Assembly (NCBI GenBank): GCA_014905825.1
Contig: JACGCN010000027.1
Location: forward strand, 310,001 to 374,000
Direction: 5' to 3'
DNA from: Lyophyllum atratum
Lineage: Eukaryota > Basidiomycota > Agaricomycetes > Agaricales > Lyophyllaceae
DNA: 64,000 bases
Part shown: positions 40,001-52,700 of the stretch, piece by piece
How the letters are laid out: the number at the start of each line of letters is the position of its first letter
How positions within the stretch are numbered: the stretch's first letter is position 1
The notes under the pieces: model-generated
The model's database searches: none
What the model was told of the DNA's origin: nothing
The model's input: the letters and a program-made list of their open reading frames with translations, nothing else
Position numbers and translations under genes: made by a program

Positions 40001-41234
40001 TATTTTTTCTAGCCACCCCTGGGCCGTCGGTGGATGGTGATCGCCCTTCTGCAGAGAGGGCACCATCGTTCGTAGTGTCTCCGCCCCTGCGTGAAACTGC
40101 ATCTCCACCGCCGGAATTGCATACTTCTGCTCCAGTATCCACCGTCGAGCACAGTGAAAAGCAGCAGACACTGTCGCCCATACTCATCCCAATCACCATA
40201 TCGCCAGCGACACCAGACAGCGAACACCCGCCACGCACACGAGGGAAACGGGACGGTGCAGCGCGGAAGCGGTCGTCGTCGACTGATCGCGATACCTCGA
40301 AGTCGAAGAAGGTCCAGCAGATGTTGAAGAATCGTGTGCACATGGGGCAGGTGCGCATTACGACGATTTCCAGGAAGATTGGGAATGGGGTTGTGAGAAC
40401 TGGGAGTCTGAAGAGATCACTTTCGACGCCCGGTACGTCACATCTTGTACCTCGTTTAATTATGCTCGAGGATGTTCACGTCGTGTCTAGATTTCCACGC
40501 CATTCTACGTCAGACTTCTTACCAGGCCTCTTCAATCCACTCTCGCCGGCGGATTTCTTCCATACTGCACCACGAGCGTGATCGTACGCCCACTGAGTCA
40601 CCGCCGCCACCCCCTACACCTGTCCCGCCACCAGCACCTTTGGGGAAGCGCAACACGCGTAGCGCGCGCACGAACAGACTGATCGCGGATCTCTGGCTCA
40701 TGTCTGCAGCGACCTTCCGACGGTTGGGCAAGATCGAACAGGCGAAGGGTTCAATACAGGAGGCGGAGGTACGGGATGAGGGGAATCCCGGGGTGTGGGT
40801 GCAGGTAAGAAATTATTCGTTGTTCTGTTTAACCGATGTGTTTGCTGAGGAGCCTACAGTTGGGTCTGTATTACATTGCTCTCGGGCGGCAGGAACCTGC
40901 GATCGAAGCGTTCCAGAAGGCTTTGTTCATCGACCCGGATGACGTGCCTGCCTCGGTCCACCTCGCCCGGTTGCATCTTACTATGCATGAGGTAAAGGCG
41001 GAGAAGGTGTCTTCCAGCGCGCCGTCAGCGAACGTGGACCTGGCGGCGGGGATGTTGGGACATCTGACGCGCGGGCAAGGGTGGGACGTCCCTGAGGCGT
41101 GGTATTACTTGGCGAAGGCATATGGGATGCAGGGTCGGAATAAGAGGGAGCGCGAATGTTTAGATTTTGCGTTAGCGTTGTCAGAGTCTCGTGGTATCAG
41201 GGAAGTTGGGACTGCGGTGGGATGGTGTATTTGA
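37042..41234 (+). CDS. YPP1: TPR protein of the YPP1/TTC7 type
   Basis: Likely scaffold of the plasma-membrane phosphatidylinositol 4-kinase complex (Stt4-Ypp1-Efr3). The N-terminal exon starts MMSFSKDRYYWTQLRLALTSGQW. Helical TPR-like units appear at LNFALAYYAYALGNPSQCLEHL, in the region EVRYWHLFGLLLAAAEKWSEAGEIL, and most clearly at the C-terminus: LWLMSAATFRRLGKIEQAKGSI, LGLYYIALGRQEPAIEAFQKALFIDPDD and AWYYLAKAYGMQGRNKRERECL. This C-terminal TPR block matches the TTC7/Ypp1 plan. Between the blocks are long Ser/Gly/Glu-rich, low-complexity stretches (39420-39760, 40020-40680). At least eight introns. The start is the first of two adjacent ATGs; an upstream exon cannot be excluded. Family assignment rests on the C-terminal repeats, so another TPR family is possible. 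Confidence 0.68.
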
Positions 41235-41415
41235 GGCTGGACTTGGACAATTTTGGAATATCACTATCATTCCATAACATATCAATATTCTATATTCTCT
41301 GAGGCAAGCGTCTAGATTGTCAATGTGAAGATAGATGTTAGGTAGGTGTCTATATTTGGTCATGCACGTTCGTCGGTGCTATTCTCGGCATTGAATATAT
41401 TGATCATAAGCCGTC

Positions 41416-43314
41416 ATGCATTTTTCAAAGACTTACACCCAACTACTCCTCAGTCTCCCACCAGAGCTGCGCGAAAATGCCATTCAGTACCGTCAGGTAG
41501 GTCCACAAACACTACCTATGTTCATCTCACTCATTGTCACCATTCACCCCAGCTCAAAAAGTTGATTAACCAGATCGTGCGTGAGCTCTCCTCTCTCGGA
41601 CTGAGCCCCGACGTATTGCAAGAGCTCTTGGAGCGTAGCAAAGAGGAGGCTGATGAGCTGAGGGACGGAAAAGGCAAGCAGCGGGCGGAAGAGGTCGACC
41701 CAAGTCAGGAAGCATCTTTGTCGCCGCCGACTTCATGCCATACACGTCGACATAATCTGCCTAAGGTCGTATATGAAGTCATAGATGACTCTGGTCGCAT
41801 TGAACCTCACTTGCGCCTCTGGGTTGATATGCCAACAGACTCCAGCGGATCGGGGTCTTCGCCAAGGCCGTTGGATGAGGAAGTGGAGAGCTCAGAGCCC
41901 CTGTCCGATGAACTGGAAGCGGAAGAGGAAGGTCCACAGAAACTTTCCAAAGAGCCTATGAGTCTCCTGTGGGCGTTGCAGAGGCAGGCATGGCAGGCGG
42001 TAGCAGAGGAAGGGCAGAGAACGGAGCCGACCACCGCGCAAATCACCGAGGTCGATTCCTCTTCCGAACAGTGAGTTCATTTCATTCTGCTTCGGGTTTG
42101 AGCTGCGACTGATATCTCTTCACGATCTAGTAATGTGTCTACACCTGCTGAACCTGACCCTACCACGTCGGATCATGAGCGCACGAACGAGCTCGTCATC
42201 CCCCTCGCAGCCGACATGCTCTTCTTCCAGACACTTTCCACCGCTATCAATGACCTCTCTGCACATCTAGTGACCGTACAAAGTGACTTTGTCGACACCC
42301 TCGAGACCCTTTCCCGTACAATCGGCGACTCGGCGCGCCCCACTTCGTCGACGTCATCGGCGTTCCGTCCCCACTCGGTACTCACGTCGAAGCCGTGGAG
42401 CGTGTCTAATGTGGCCACAGCCAACGTATGCTCAGTTTAATTTGCATTTGAAGGCAATGCTTACTCTGTAACAGAGCGATCTGTACTCATGGCGTGAGAT
42501 CTTCCAGCTTTATGTCGAGGCGGAGGTCTTTGAGAGCGTGCACGAGCTGGATCGTGGTGAACGTCCGCTCGAGGAGAGCGAGAATCGGCTCAAACTGTTC
42601 GCGGAGCGCGTCACGTCGAGGGGTCTTGGAGATAAGCGGAAGCTGAAGAGCAAAGCCAGTCGCAATGCCCTCGAAACGTTCTTGGAGCTCAATGTTTTCA
42701 TCCTGAACATCAAGAAGGTGCTTGACCTTCGTCCTTCTGACCCGAGTACGGAACTCAATATCCTTCTAGTTCCAATTCGCGAATGCTGAAGCAACACGAA
42801 AGATCCTCAAGAAGCACACCAAGCGGACGTCCCTGCCGTTCCTCGGCGACGACATCTCCTCACAAGCGGTGATCCCCCGCGCGAACGCTGCCGGGCAGCT
42901 CACACGCGTGCTTGTACAGGCGATCGGCGAGACGCTCTTGCCCATCATCCCGCACCTTGACGACTATGCGTGCCTCATCTGCACCTCGATCGCGTTTAAG
43001 CCGATACGCCTGAATTGCGGGCATCTGTTCTGCGTGCGGTGCCTCGTGAAGATGCAGAAGAGGGGAAACGGTGACTGTCCCATGTGCAGAGCTCCGTGTG
43101 TACTGACCGCTGATCGATGTGAGTTGGTATGCTTCGTTGTCTGGGTGGAGCTGACCGAAATGCAGCAAACGTGGACTGGGCGCTGCTCAACTTCATGCAG
43201 GACTGGTTTCCAATCGAGGCCAAGGAGAAGCTCCATCAGAACGAGAAGGAGGCTGCAAGGGAGGAGCTCGAGGAGCTTGGGCTTGATCCCAACCAATCAT
43301 GTCGGGTGATGTAG
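41416..43314 (+). CDS. SPX-RING E3 ubiquitin ligase candidate
   Basis: The N-terminus MHFSKTYTQLLLSLPPELRENAIQYRQ, continuing LKKLINQIVREL after an intron, is a standard SPX domain start; SPX domains sense inositol pyrophosphates and so phosphate status. The SPX core continues past an acidic linker with LYSWREIFQLYVEAEVFES and FLELNVFILNIKKFQFANAEATRKILKKHTKRT. The C-terminus has a C3HC4 RING: CLICTSIAFKPIRLNCGHLFCVRC then CPMC. The gene ends with a helical acidic tail and CRVM. Fungal SPX-RING proteins are known, but their substrates are mostly not. The linker between the SPX halves (about 41640-42240) is long and Ser/Glu-rich. It follows YPP1 by 181 bp and converges on MRF1. Confidence 0.87.
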
Positions 43315-43538
43315 ACCTGGCGTGACTTTCGATTTTCGAGCTCCAGGCTAATATGGGTACGGAACTGGGTATGTATGGTTTTGATTGACTTATTCGTTCA
43401 TGTGGATCTCTGGGCGTTTTGAATACCACTAGGATTAACTTATAGTTTATATCTGTTCTAAGTAATGTACATGTGCATATAATGTGTATGTTTTGGATCC
43501 AAGCTGGAGTGGGGGGTAGTCTTCCGAACATATAGTTA

Positions 43539-45042
43539 TCATGCGGCGCTGAGCATGTCTTCTAGGACAGTTTCAGCATGGTCTTTCTGGAGCGCGTCTA
43601 TGAAATCTTGGACTCCGTCGCCCTCCAGCACGGAGCTGAGGTTCTTGAGTGTTAGTCCGATACGGTGGTCTGTCACACGTTCCTGTTCACGAAAATTCAG
43701 TTTTAGGATACGGATAGCAGAACAATGTATGAATAGCGGATGTACCTGCGCGTAGTTGTACGTTCGGATCTTCTCGCTCCTATCGGCGGTTCGCACGAGG
43801 TTCTGACGCGTTGCGCGTCGCTCCGCGATTTCGCGCGATATTTTTTGGTCCATCAAGCGACTACGGAGTACAGTAAAGGCGCGGCGTTTATTCTGTATCA
43901 CGACAAGGGGATGACTATTTGTGAGGGAGAAAGAGGAGGGAGGAGGGTACCTGGTGTTGACTACGTTCGTCTTGCATAGAGACCGTAATTCCAGTGGGGA
44001 CGTGTGTGAGGCGAACGGCGGATTCTGTTTTGTTAACGTGCTGATGGGCGTTGTGTATTAGGTGATGGGAAGGAGGGGCATAGGGGAATGAACGGACCTG
44101 ACCACCAGCACCGCGTGCACGCATGACTTCGACCTTGATGTCTTCCATGTTGAATAGGTCGTCCGTAAAGTCTGTCTCCTCTATAAGGGGAAGTACCTAG
44201 AGGAGGATGAGCGCTTCATTAGAATCGCCCCAGGAAAGAACTTACGATGACTGCGACGGTACTCGTATGTACCCGTCCGCTCGCCTCCGTGGCGGGCACC
44301 CGCTGTACACGGTGTACCCCACTTTCCCAACGCAGCGCCTCGTACGCGCCCTCTCCCTTCACCTCAACAATCGCGTCCTTGATGCCCCCGCCTTCGTTCT
44401 CGTTCTGCGACACGACACTTGCCTGCCACCGCCGGACGTTGGCGAGACGAAGGTACATCCTGAGGAGATTTGCAAGGAAGAGACTCGATTCGGAGCCACC
44501 GACGCCGGACTTGAGCTCGAGCATCGCTGAGAGGTGTGTGGTGGTCGAAGGTGGGATGAGCAGTGCGGGGACGGTGGTCTCCACAAGTTCTGTCAGGGAT
44601 TGGTCAAGCGAGTGATGTTCCTCGACGGCGAGGGCGCGCATGGCTTCGTCTGGGTCTTCGAGTAGGGCGTTTGTTTCTTCTAGAAGCTAACTGAGATGTT
44701 CGTATGTGGTTGGTATGGGCGCGGGGTGGAGACAGACCTGGCGTGTACGTATCCATTCGTCCCAGGCTGCTTGAAGGGGTTCAGACTCCTTTAGCTGCTT
44801 AAGACGAGATATGTCTGCTGAGGAGGACATTTCTTCTGAGAGCTAGCGGGGAATCAGAGTTTTTTTGGACAGTGGGCTGGCTGGAGTCGTACCTCTGAAG
44901 AAAGACGGGCTCGGTCTTGGATGCGTTTATCGAGGATACGCATGATTCGAGCATTCTTTGAATCGGGTGGTGGTGGACGGTGTGCATGGGACGAGAGAAA
45001 CCTGCGCGCCGGTATTCGAAAACACCGTGAAAGCGAGAGCAT
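43539..45042 (-). CDS. MRF1: Mitochondrial peptide chain release factor 1
   Basis: Class I release factor that hydrolyses peptidyl-tRNA at mitochondrial stop codons. The GGQ motif is in MRARGAGGQ, continuing [28 protein letters not shown] on the next exon. Upstream are [20 protein letters not shown] (here G-V-G-G-x-E) and [20 protein letters not shown], both typical of RF1. The C-terminus reads YAQVRTYN-type sequence, then [20 protein letters not shown]. The first exon [20 protein letters not shown] is a convincing mitochondrial presequence, which decides the start at 45042. An intron (44041-44097) falls exactly after the Gln of GGQ. Its 3' end faces the SPX-RING stop 224 bp away. Confidence 0.93.
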
Positions 45043-45770
45043 CGGGAGTCGGCGCGACAAACAACGTCGCATGTGGCGGTACAAATCTATCACCGCCACA
45101 CCCTGCTTCGATCCTTGCCAATTTAACCCTGGCTACGTCGCCCTGGGACGGTCGTCATCGGTACTTGTTCCAGCCTGTGTTCGAGGAGCATCCCCTTGTG
45201 CTAAGCTCCAGCATGAGTGGGTTTCGGGACCTTCTACGGCACTCAAATGGTAACCACATATACGGAAGGCGATCTTGACCGCCCCAGATCAGCCAACGTG
45301 ACACTCAGATTTTTTTCCAGGCATCTGACCATGAGGCATGAGCTGGTGCAAGATCTATCTGGGTACGCAGCACGTAGTCAACAATAGCATCCTTCCTAGC
45401 CTGTCAGGTTCACCGGATGTTATCTGAAGGACGGCCAGATGCTATACTGATGAATCGCGAAGCAACAACGGCAGACATGTTGCCATGTGTGAGGGAGACT
45501 ACTCTAGGTCCATCTGATTCTCTACTAGTACTTCGCTGTGTTTCACCCAACCACACATTTTCGTACCCGGAGCCAACCCCCCTGGACCCACCTCAACTCA
45601 AACGAACGCGTCCAAAATGTTGTACTATGTGGTCTGGAGCCTATAGCCGAGCTGGGCATCTACCATAAAAGCATCGAAAAATTGGCCTATAGGTTCTCAT
45701 CTGCCTTGAGCACACAACCTCTCTCCTCTCACATTCTCAACTCTTAATCAGTCAATCATCGACTCATATA
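45043..45770. other. Divergent promoter region, MRF1 and GMC oxidoreductase
   Basis: This 728 bp region separates two divergent genes. Near the oxidoreductase it has AT-rich elements (ccataaaagc at 45662, cctatagg at 45684) and a pyrimidine-rich stretch (45716-45743). I see no additional gene. Confidence 0.45.
45660..45745 (+). promoter_or_regulatory. Probable core promoter of the GMC oxidoreductase
   Basis: A TATA-like ataaaag lies about 105 nt before the ATG and is followed by a CT-rich stretch ending about 30 nt before it, a usual start-site arrangement in highly expressed basidiomycete genes. Confidence 0.35.
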
Positions 45771-48330
45771 ATGCTCGTGTTCAGTCCATCCTTCACCGCT
45801 CTGGTCACTACGGCTGCTACCCTGGTCGGATTGGCTCAAGCTAGCGCAGTGCCTACCACTGCCGATTATCTCATTGTTGGAGGTGGAACTGCCGGTTAGT
45901 GCATCTCTGGAAGTAGCAAAAAAAGGAGATAAAACATGACTGACGCCATCTGCCATAGGTCTTGTTTTGGCAAATCGCCTGAGTGAGGATCCAGCGGTTT
46001 CTGTAGTTGTCCTTGAAGGTGGAGGTGATGGCCTAGGAAAGTACGTAGCATTGGAAGACACAGCTCTTAGCTTCGGGTGATCTGATCACCTCATTGTAGC
46101 AAAAACATCAGTGACTTCAAGCTCGTCGGAGCAGCTTGGGGAACGGATATAGACTGGCAATTCCCCACCCAACCTCTTAAATACGCTAACAACCGCGTCC
46201 TTTCGCCAGGACCTCGTGGAAAGGTTCTTGGGTATGTGGACTTGCTTTCTGAGCATTCGCTTGATGCTGATCCATAGGATCTGCAGTGGCTCCTCAGCTA
46301 TAAATGGTAATTGTATTAGAATTTTGTAGCCTCAGCCGTTTGCTTATACTATCTCAGGCGATGTCTTCGACCGAGGAGATGCTCGTGAATACGATGAATG
46401 GGAGGCTCTTGGAAACCTCGGATGGTAAGTCGAATTGCGCTCTGAAAAGTTGACGGGACACTTAATTTGCGTTTATGCAGGAACTTCAACTCGCTCTTCG
46501 CTGCGGGAAAGAAGTCGGAACACTTCTACGCGCCCCAGCCGACAGATAATATCAACTACGTTCTTGAACACCACGGTGTCAACGGAATGGTGCCCACTTC
46601 ATACTCTGCCGCGTCACCGCCGTGAGTAGTGCTCCTAGGTCGGACTTTGTTTGCAGACTGACTCATTTCGTTCTAGTATCCACGATGCAATCATTTCATC
46701 GGTTGTGAATTCGGGAGGCTTCGCGTCTGCCGATCTGGAGGGCGGTAACGCTACTGGCATTGCACACGTCACCAACGCCCGGCTTCCCTCGAACGAGACT
46801 CGTTCTACCTCGGTGAGTTTAAGTCTTGGGTTCCGCGTTGAATAAGACTGATATATGACCATATAAAGGCTACTGGATATTGTGAGTTATTGAGTATGAC
46901 CTATATGAGAATGTGACCCTGACCATCTGGTAAAGACTTCCCATACTCCTACCGTCCTAATTTTCAGGTGATCCTGCATTCTACGGCCACCAAGATCTTG
47001 TGGAGCTCTACTGCACAAGAAAACGCCATCGCCAGCGGTGTTGAATATGTTGACCAGGACGGTGTAACGCGTACCGCTGTGAGTAATTTCCGCCCTTCTC
47101 TTGCAGTTTGACTCGATATTGACGTCTTTCGCACAGAACGCCAAGACTGTCGTCCTTTCCGCTGGAACTTGGGGCACCCCACCCATCCTCGAGCGGTCTG
47201 GTGTCGGAAATGCGACGTTCCTAGCTTCCCTCGGCATTAAGAGTGTTGTCGACTTGCCCGGCGTTGGCGAGAACTTGAGTGAACGTACGTGCATCTCCCT
47301 GGAATGCCTGCTGTCTCAAATTCACCCCATATATCTCTAGAAACTCTGGTTCCCATGCAATGGCAGCTCAACTCTAGCCTACCACTAGGGACGACACCTT
47401 TCATGCTCAATGGTACATTACTTTGTCTCTCATCCACCCTGCGTGTCATTAAGCGCTCGAATTTATAGTGGAGTCCGTTCAGACAACAGTTGGGCCTAGC
47501 GGCATCGCTCAGGCCCAGTCGCTACTCAACACTAAGCCCCCAGGCCTGAGTGACGCGCTCTATGCCTCTTCCAAAAGGCTGTTCGACGACAAGACAACCT
47601 GGATTGAAGATTACATTGCAGTTGCCACACCCGCCGAAGGTCCTTCAGTCCTCGTCATGTACCCCGTCAACCTTCGCCCAATCTCCAGAGGCTCGGTGGT
47701 GAGTTGAACACAGTTGTGACGGTGTTACAGCTCGATCTCATAGCTTCTTTGTAGCACATCGTGTCCAACAATGGAACAGAGTACCCGAAGATCGAGTACA
47801 ACTTCTTCCAATCTCCATTTGATTTGGTACGTCGCGTTGCTTTGAGATTATAGAATGGTCGCTTATGGAGTCGACAGTACCTGATGGCCGCAGGGTGTGC
47901 CCGCGCACAGAAGATTGCCTCCACTCCTCCGCTCTCCGACTGGATCGCAGCCCCTGTTGCGCCTGCTGCCGGGGTCACCAGTATTGATGACCTACAAGAA
48001 TATGTTCGCGCTAACGCAGCCCAGACCAACCACATCATTGGCACAGCTTTGATGGGTACGTCACCTGCTTTCCATCTCCGTCCCGTTGCTCATCCTACCT
48101 GTGTCACCTATAGGACCACGCAAAGACGGTGGTGTCGTTGATCCCAAACTCAAGGTCTACGGAACGAAGAATGTTTATGTTGTTGATGCTTCCGTCATCC
48201 CCGTTGAGCCTGCAGCACATTTGCAGGTACGTCTGCATCCGTGACCGTTTTGTCAAGATCTGATCCCTTGCGTCTGCAGGGTACGGTCTACGCGTTCGCT
48301 GAGCATGCCGCTGAAGTCTTCAAGTCATGA
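45771..48330 (+). CDS. Secreted GMC oxidoreductase (aryl-alcohol oxidase/dehydrogenase-like, AA3_2)
   Basis: FAD enzyme of the glucose-methanol-choline family, probably extracellular, oxidising alcohols or sugars and giving H2O2 or reduced quinones. The signal peptide is MLVFSPSFTALVTTAATLVGLAQASA. The ADP-binding motif is YLIVGGGTAGLVLANRLSE, followed by LEGGG and the FAD-binding GKVLGGSSAINGDVFDRGD, where Asp replaces the Gly often seen before RGS. The second GMC signature reads SAGTWGTPPILERSGVG. The active-site pair appears as NHIIGTALMG and PVEPAAHLQG, two histidines as in aryl-alcohol oxidase. The C-terminus is AEHAAEVFKS. About 13 short introns; all joins I tested keep frame. Substrate cannot be fixed from sequence; aryl-alcohol oxidase, glucose dehydrogenase and pyranose dehydrogenase share this layout. 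Confidence 0.9.
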
Positions 48331-48857
48331 GCAATCGTTACGACCAGGTAGTTCATCTGCTTCCGTCAATGTTACATTATTAGACTTCTCTTCTTCATCC
48401 ACTGCATATACATCCTAAGATCTTCCATTACTTATAATGTCTCTATTCATCTACTTACTCATACATCAAACTCTTGCTGAATGCGAACTACTTTGCACTG
48501 ATTCTTTATGGGCGCGAAGTACACCAGTACATACTCACTGGCAGAGGTCTACACCATGCCCGAATCCAAGAAGTGCGATTCCTTCGGCTAACAATTTCCG
48601 GAGTCTAAGTCGTGGATAACAGTGCCATGGAGGACAACTCAGAGATCCGGCATCGTATCCTATTGGATCTATTGAGATGGATCGGTTGTGCAGGGCACAC
48701 TCTAGGACTACAAGCTGGTCCCCAATTCGGCCTCCATGTGGCGCACCTTTTCACTCCTCATGTGCTTGGCTCAATGCGCCACAATGACTGTTTTATACAT
48801 ATGATATAGTTTGAGGGTATTTTCCCTCGACACATCCGCGAAAGGCGCCGCCCACAA
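48331..48857. other. Intergenic region between convergent GMC oxidoreductase and CDC8
   Basis: The 527 bp gap contains the two 3' flanks. I see no further gene or repeat. Confidence 0.45.
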
Positions 48858-49631
48858 TCAAGCGGACAACTTGTCCATCCATAATCGCCGAAGAGGATTT
48901 GTTACCCCTTGTACCAACGGTTCCACCAGCCCCCACACCTCTTCCGATACCACCGCCTTCTCTCGCCCTGCATCAATCCCAACCCAGCTTCCACCCTCAA
49001 CTTCAATTTCGTGCCCAATCCGCCGGAAAACCTCACCGACCCTGCGCTGCATCTCCTCCTTCTCGTACCGCTCATCGCCATACCCACCGCGCGCCTTCGC
49101 TGCCTCGGGCGTTATGTCGAGGAACAAAGTGAGGTCGGGTGCGGGCAGGAAGATATCGGGGGCCCTGCACCATTCGTACGGCAGGCCTTTCGAGGCAGAG
49201 AACGCGATCCCGGAAAATGCATATCGGTCGCACACGACTGCACATCCGGTGTACAGAAGGTGTTCAATCGTCGATCTGGGGTTTAGGATCAGACACCGCA
49301 GGTGGCGATGGTCGAACCTCGATATAGCGCGTCGAATGCACGTACGCTAGTTCCCACCGGTTCGCGGAGAAGAGGAGATGAATAGCGCGGTCATCGAGAT
49401 CGGACTCTGATTTGAGGTACGAGTCAATCATCTTCCCGATCGCGGTGGTCCTATCTATGTGGGCTCCTACGTTAGATCTTCTGTGTATGTGATACAGCGA
49501 TTACCCGGGAACTTGAGAAGCTTGGCTGGGATGCCTGCTGCTTCAAGGCGGGCGAGCAGTAGGGCCGTCTGAGTCGATTTCCCGGACCTGTCGAGGCCCT
49601 CGACTACTATGAAAGGCCCTCGTTTCGACAT
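48858..49631 (-). CDS. CDC8: Thymidylate kinase
   Basis: Phosphorylates dTMP to dTDP, an essential step in dTTP synthesis. The start [20 protein letters not shown] contains the P-loop. The DR motif region is [16 protein letters not shown], with [12 protein letters not shown] after it and [22 protein letters not shown] carrying the catalytic DRY/F. The nucleoside region continues [26 protein letters not shown], and the tail ends [10 protein letters not shown]. Three exons are visible with introns near 49448-49506 and 49277-49349. Its ATG lies 154 bp from the divergent CSC1 start. Confidence 0.95.
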
Positions 49632-49785
49632 GGCAGTGAGGAGATCGCAGTGACTCTGAGATCATGATGAACTTCGACGCGTCTAAAACACGTGTTGTGA
49701 TGTTTGAACGTCGCTGCCAAACAGGCACGGTGCTGTCATTCTCCTGTTCCCCAACGCCAAGACCACTTGAGGCTTGCTCTACACG
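49632..49785. promoter_or_regulatory. Compact bidirectional promoter of CDC8 and CSC1
   Basis: Only 154 bp separate the two start codons (49631 minus, 49786 plus), so control elements of both genes must overlap or be very short. An acgcgt (MluI cell-cycle box core, as in MCB elements) occurs at 49677-49682 (gacgcgtc), fitting S-phase control of a thymidylate kinase. Confidence 0.5.
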
Positions 49786-52700
49786 ATGAGCTCGTTCTTC
49801 TTGGCCTTTCTCGACGACGGGGACGATGGCGGAAAGCTTCCACCAGGTGCCCCACCCATGCGCAAGTGCTATCCTCTGCCACTGAAGCCATCGGCTAATG
49901 AGACATGTACTCATATCAACAGAGAAATTCGAAGGACCATGGTTTACAACGCAGCTCACGATATCAGCCACCATTGGAATTCTCTCCTTCCTTATCTTTT
50001 CATATTGCAGGACTCGTTGGCCTCTCCTATTTGCCCCCAGGACCAAACTGAAAGGTACATTAATGGCATGGTTTGTATGGAACGGCTGCTCATTCTATCT
50101 AAAGGCTTCTCCCCACACGAAGCTCATGCACACCAGGCATTCTTTGGATGGATCATGCCTACCATCCGGACTTCTGAGTTCACAGTTTTGCAGATCGTAG
50201 GGCTCGATGCAGCCGTCGTGAGTGATCGCTTTCCAGGCCACCAAGCACTTCTGTCTAATTGCGAACCCAGCTACTTAATTTCTTCAAAATGTCCTTTTAT
50301 CTGTTCTCCGTCTGCTCATTATTTGCGCTGACGATTCTTATGCCCCTGAACTGGAAGGTATGTTTACCACTATGATATTCTACAAATAGGTTTTCACGCG
50401 TACACCCAGCACAACAAAGAGCTCGACCCAGACGACGATGACTGGCCTGGAGACGAGCCTTGGCCAACGTTTAGGTCTTCATTTGAACCTCCCAGGAACC
50501 GAACGGATCCATTGAATGATTGGCTCGACCTTATCAACGACGCGAATTCGTATCTCTCCGTTCACCTAATGTTCACCTATCTTTTCACGCTTCTGACTCT
50601 CTATTTTGTCTACCACAATTACCGGCGTTTTATTCGGTCTCGCCAACTTTTTACCCTGGAACTTGTTCACTCGATACCCGCCCGAACGGTTCTAGTCACG
50701 GACCTGCCCAACCACTTACAAGGCGAGCGACCACTGGCCGAATATTTTGAGAACATGGAGCTAGCTGTAGAGAGTGTTACCGTGTGTCGGGAGGTCTCGA
50801 GCTTGAAGAAGCTGCTGGACAAGAGAACTGAGGCGCTGCTGGCCTTGGAGAAGGCGTGGGTCAGCTATGTTGGAAATCCGAGTTCGGTGGAGGAGTATGA
50901 CCCAGAAGTGATGGATTTTGCCCCGTTGGTGGACTTGGACCTCGAGGATGGGCCTGCTCGTCAAGCAAGGTTGGTCGTACCCCATCGAAAGCGTCCAACT
51001 ATGCGGCCTAGCTGGTTTAAGCCTCAAGTGGACGCGTTGGAGTATCTGGAGAGGAAGTTCAGAGAGGCAGACGAACTGGTCAAGAAGAGGAGAAGGAGTG
51101 GGAGGTTTCGAGCTACCCAGGCTGCTTTTGTCACCTTTGAGAAGATGTCTAGTGCGGTAAGGAGGATCTGCTCCTTGCGACTTCATTATGTTACTCACTT
51201 CCTATTTCTTTAGCAAGTGGCTATCCAAGTTGCTCATTCGCCGAACCCAGGGCAAATCACTACATATCCTGCCCCAGAACCTCGCGATATCGTTTGGTCG
51301 AATATGACACCTTCTAAGGCAAACATCCGTACTCGTGATGTCATCGTCCTGGCTTGCATGGTGCTTCTCCTTTTCTTCTGGTTTTTCCCCATAGGCGCAC
51401 TTGCCAGCTTATTGAGCTACAAGGAAGTGAAGAAGACTATGCCATGGCTGGGAAGAATTATCGACCAGAACGAGCAAATAAGGGCCATCGTTCAGAACTC
51501 TTTGCCCAGTGTGGCGATGATTACTTTAAACGCATGCCTGCCGTTCATATTAGAAGGTATTTATAAACAATTTGAATTTCCGGTTCTTGCTAAATACATC
51601 GTGGCAGGCCTTACCTATCTTCAGGGATATCGGGCTAGAAGCTGGGTCGAATACTCGTTGCTGAAAAAGTACGCCAAGCATAACTGCATCACCTCAAAGC
51701 ATCACTCATACATCTTCACACATCTTCCAGATATTTCTTATTCCTCTTAATCAACGTCGTCTTCATCTTCCTCCTCGCGTCGACCTACTGGCAGCTCGTA
51801 CAAGATCTTGCCAATTCTCCTGCCAAAGTACCTGAGAAGCTAGCTCAAGCACTGCAAGCTGGGCGCGCACGGTAGACTTTCTTTCACCATGCACACTCAC
51901 GCTCTTTGCTGAACCTCGCCTAGGCATTTCTTCTTGTCTTACGTGATTCTGCAAGGTCAGCTCACAATGCACAGCCTAACGCCTGATCTCATCGTTATAT
52001 AGGCCTTGGTATCATGCCTCTTCAACTTCTCAACTTGGGTGTCATCATTCCGCGGTTCTTCTATCTCATGTTCCTCACGCGAACGCCTCGAGGTTCGTGA
52101 TTATGCATCATCCTTGCGCTACAGATATTGATGATACTCTCGATAGATTATGCGGAGCTCAATGCTCCGCCTATGATCAACTATGGCGTAGTCTACCCGC
52201 AAGCAATTTTGATGTTCGTCATCACGCTTCTGTACAGCGTGGTGCAGCCCCTTATTGTCGTCTTTGGAGCCATCTACTTTGGCATGGGCTACATCGTTTA
52301 CAAGTATAAACTACTCTTTGGTATGCTATCTTCTTACCAACGGTCTTCCTGTGACTTGATGTCTGATGGAAATTGCACTTGCAGTGTTCTACAAGCCCTA
52401 CGAATCTCAAGGACAGGCGTGGCCAATCACTTTCATACGTCTTATATGGGGCGTGGTCATCTTCCTGCTGTTCATGATCGGCATCTTTACGCTAAGACAA
52501 TCCTACATCATCTCGTCGTTACTGGTGCCGCTCTTGATAGGCACAATCGTTTGGTCATATCATATCGACAAGACCTTCAAGCCGTTGAGTAAATATGTCA
52601 GTCTATCTTCAGTGTCTGAGGTCCAGCGAGGTGAAGAAACCGCGGACGTCATGCGATTGAAAGCAGGGCATCCTGTGACGTGGTCTCAAAGGTAGACTAT

